This document shows, piece after piece, positions 62,201 to 64,000 of a stretch of DNA of 64,000 bases; position 1 is the first letter of the stretch, and each line of letters starts with the position of its first letter. A program made the position numbers and the translations under genes. Source of the DNA: Allodiplogaster sudhausi (Eukaryota; Nematoda; Chromadorea; Rhabditida; Diplogasteridae); NCBI GenBank assembly GCA_945643635.1, contig CALZFC010000007.1:1494501-1558500 (forward strand), in the 5' to 3' direction. The notes below the pieces were generated by a model, which had not been told where the DNA came from, made no database searches, and worked only from the letters and a program-made list of their open reading frames with translations.

Positions 62201-62487
62201 ATGAAGGGGGGATGACGGAAACAGGGAAAGGAGGGAGGGGAAGAGATAGCAATGCGGACCGAGGCTGCTTCCACTCGGTGTTCATCCGATCGGAGTGGGT
62301 GTTCTTCGTCTTCCTCGGAGGGAATTGTAAGGCGGAACAGAGCCGGCAGAATTGACGAGAGCAGGGCATCTGAACATTCAAGCATTCAAGCCAATCCTCT
62401 CCCTCACACTTCTTTCCTACACAAACCTTGTGGCAACAACGACTGTTCCAGCAACACTCCCACTGTCTGCACGGCTGTCTTGCGCAC
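56258..62487 (-). CDS. PPP4R1: Protein phosphatase 4 regulatory subunit 1 (5' end unresolved)
   Basis: HEAT-repeat scaffold that binds the PP4 catalytic subunit. Exons in coding order: 62427-62487, [gap], 60590-60703, 60217-60276, 59419-59583, 59115-59371, 58767-58983, 58422-58676, 58192-58380, 57977-58138, 57753-57859, 57572-57654, 56932-57117, 56674-56768, 56457-56633 and 56258-56419. Phases agree from 60703 onward. Markers: '[19 protein letters not shown]', '[18 protein letters not shown]', '[20 protein letters not shown]', '[20 protein letters not shown]', a Ser/acidic linker (about 58.4-59.3 kb) and '[20 protein letters not shown]'. Then '[17 protein letters not shown]', '[12 protein letters not shown]', '[14 protein letters not shown]' and '[12 protein letters not shown]'. 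The C-terminus is Ser/Asp-rich, ending TAG at 56258. At least one exon between 60704 and 62426 and all exons upstream of 62487 were not found; they lie in GA-rich sequence or beyond the window. Confidence 0.87.
61440..61905 (+). repeat. GA/CT-rich low-complexity region in a PPP4R1 intron
   Basis: Alternating (GA)n and (CT)n stretches including a CT tract at 61600-61690 and a GA tract at 61760-61870, which could form long inverted-repeat hairpins. No exon of PPP4R1 could be placed here. Confidence 0.75.
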
Positions 62488-64000
62488 CTGAGAGAGAGAG
62501 AGAGAGAGAGGAGGGGAGGAGGGAGAGAGAGACAATGAGATATAGGAGAGGCAGAGAGAAAGAGAACCAAACAAGAAAAGATGCCAAAAAGCCAGATTGA
62601 ACATGAGACTAGGAACGGGGTGAGCGTGCAATGTAAGATGGCAGTACTATGTTGGATGTGGGTCGGTAGTTGGCTGAGGAGTTGGAAAGGGTAGGCGGGG
62701 AAGGGATCGGCGAGTGCCGAGAGGGTGACTGGGGGTGTTCTCTCCTCTCGTGCAGCCTCCGCGCGCATGCTGTCACCGCAACTGCAGTTGCACGCAACAA
62801 ACATGCGCTGACGTTGAGTGTGCTAGACACGGCCCGAGAGACGCCCCTCTCCGAAGGGGGCGGAGCTATGCCATCGGGGAGTCAGCCAATCCCCGCCCGG
62901 CTGGCAATAACCCACGACCAATGGTGGCAGTCGCGTCAGACGCCAGACGAGCAGAGCGCGCCTTCAGCTGGCGCCGCCAACTAAATCGGCCGAGAGACGC
63001 ACAGACAGCAGCAAAATGATAACACAACAGCCAAGCGAGAGGAGAAAGAAGACAGCAAAGAGCGGAAGGAAGGCAGACGCAGGGGAGAAGGGGGAAAGGG
63101 GAAGGCAGCAGAGGGATGGGAACGGAGTTAGATAGACAGATAGGAAGAAAGAGAGATAGAGAGGGAGGAGAGAGCGAAAGAGAGAAGAGAGAGGGAGGAG
63201 AGAGCGAAAGAGAGAAGAGAGAGGGAGGAGAGAGCGAAAGAGAGAAAAGAGAACGAAACAAAGAGAGGGAGAGAGAGTAGCAGAGTTGCTTGTAGACACG
63301 AGCAGTCATAAGCGTTGCTATCGGATGCAAACTCGTACACAAAGCATAGAAGAGGGGAAGGGAGGAAAAGAAGACACGGAGACTGCGAGGAATGGAAGAA
63401 AGCGGCCCCGCATTCTATCACTTTCTGCTCTCGCTCTTCCCTCCACTTCCCTTCGCCAAGCGTTTTGGAATAACAATAATTTATTCATGGTAACTGCGAG
63501 AAGATAAACATGCTAATTATGGTGGAGAAAACATGAAAGATTAATGGATGGGATCAAGAAAGAAAGTAGAAAGGTGTATGCGAACGCTACGCAGTTTCAA
63601 GGTCATGATGTCGCTCTAACAACCAAATTCTAGCCTTCCTTGTGCGGCCTTCTTTAAATCTCAAATCCGTCTGCCTTCCTTTTTCCTCTCTCACTGCGCG
63701 CTATCTCTCTCGCTCTCTCTCTCGTCCTCCCTCGATGCGATTTCCACTTCAATTTTTGGCAGTCTTCTTTCACTATCTTTTGCAATGTGGGTAGAGAGTG
63801 AAAGGTGGAAGATTCGTAGCCGATTCCAAACTGGTTATCGAAAGTGAAGGGAGAGCTTACTCGCCATCGCTCAATCTGACCAAACCTAAGCATAGAAGTA
63901 ACTGCTAAGCTTGAATGCTGTACCGATCAGAAGCAATGCAACATCGTGAACCCGTCAAAAAGTACCTAAAAAGAAATTCAGCAACTCTACTTGAAAAAGG
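62488..64000. other. GA-rich region with no confident gene
   Basis: Contains (GA)n at 62492-62535 and a repeat at 63150-63250 (see next entry). Upstream PPP4R1 exons may be hidden here. One candidate is ATGGCGA followed by a GTAAGC donor on the minus strand (start codon at 63864-63866), but nothing connects it to the gene. Confidence 0.5.
63150..63256 (+). repeat. Purine tandem repeat of about 31 bp, three to four copies
   Basis: Unit GAGGGAGGAGAGAGCGAAAG then AGAGAAGAGA, repeated in perfect register before decaying into GA-rich sequence. Confidence 0.85.

Overview
The window is eukaryotic nuclear DNA from a small, gene-dense animal genome, most likely a nematode. Genes have many short introns, commonly about 47-150 bp. 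They sit 0.14-0.8 kb apart on both strands, and every recognised product is a conserved metazoan housekeeping protein. The best taxonomic clue is a peptide:N-glycanase with an N-terminal thioredoxin domain (41.9-44.4 kb), an architecture known from C. elegans PNG-1. Introns and spacers are full of (GA)n/(CT)n tracts. I saw no rRNA, tRNA, CRISPR or prokaryotic features.

Layout. 1-1.2 kb: 3' end of TAF5 (+). 1.4-6.1 kb: AP-3 beta subunit (+). 6.4-6.9 kb: signal peptidase subunit SPCS1 (+). 7.1-11.5 kb: mitochondrial Lon protease LONP1 (+). 11.7-12.5 kb: TTC1 (+), tail to tail with NDUFA13 (-, 12.6-13.5 kb). 14.1-15.9 kb: an unrecognised putative zinc-binding protein (-). 16.7-17.8 kb: CDC34/UBE2R ubiquitin-conjugating enzyme (+). 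18.1-18.5 kb: LSM6 (+). 18.7-20.4 kb: a ZIP (SLC39) metal transporter (+). 21.1-41.8 kb: BLTP2 (KIAA0100/hobbit/SABRE family bridge-like lipid transfer protein, +). 41.9-44.4 kb: PNG-1/NGLY1 (-), head to head with POLE, the DNA polymerase epsilon catalytic subunit (+, 44.6-55.5 kb). 56.3-62.5 kb: PPP4R1, a HEAT-repeat regulatory subunit of protein phosphatase 4 (-, 5' end unresolved). 62.5-64 kb: GA-rich sequence with no confident gene.

The accessory part of the window lies inside BLTP2. One intron (27538-37602) is about 10 kb long where its neighbours are about 50-350 bp. It carries an insertion bounded by two identical 137-bp direct repeats. The insertion's outer part is non-coding and built of diverged repeat modules, including a 60-bp minisatellite. 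Inside it sits a second, nested element of 5.9 kb (29497-35397) with 30-bp terminal inverted repeats. That inner element carries a multi-exon minus-strand gene resembling Tnp2-type transposases and a second minus-strand gene I do not recognise. BLTP2 also has three in-frame stop codons inside otherwise well-conserved coding blocks, one in the leaky context UGA-CUA. This locus may therefore be a decaying copy, a recoded gene, or a place with sequence errors.

How the genes relate: they are housekeeping genes of separate pathways (transcription initiation, AP-3 vesicle traffic, ER signal cleavage, mitochondrial protein quality control and complex I, ubiquitin transfer, mRNA decay/splicing, zinc uptake, lipid transfer at membrane contacts, deglycosylation for ER-associated degradation, replication, phosphatase regulation). 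I see no functional cluster among them. Exon coordinates were read by eye from splice signals and frame continuity. For LONP1, POLE, ZIP, UBE2R, LSM6, SPCS1, NDUFA13, PNG-1 and the unknown 14-16 kb gene the summed exon lengths are exact multiples of three. AP3B, BLTP2 and PPP4R1 contain some unresolved exons.
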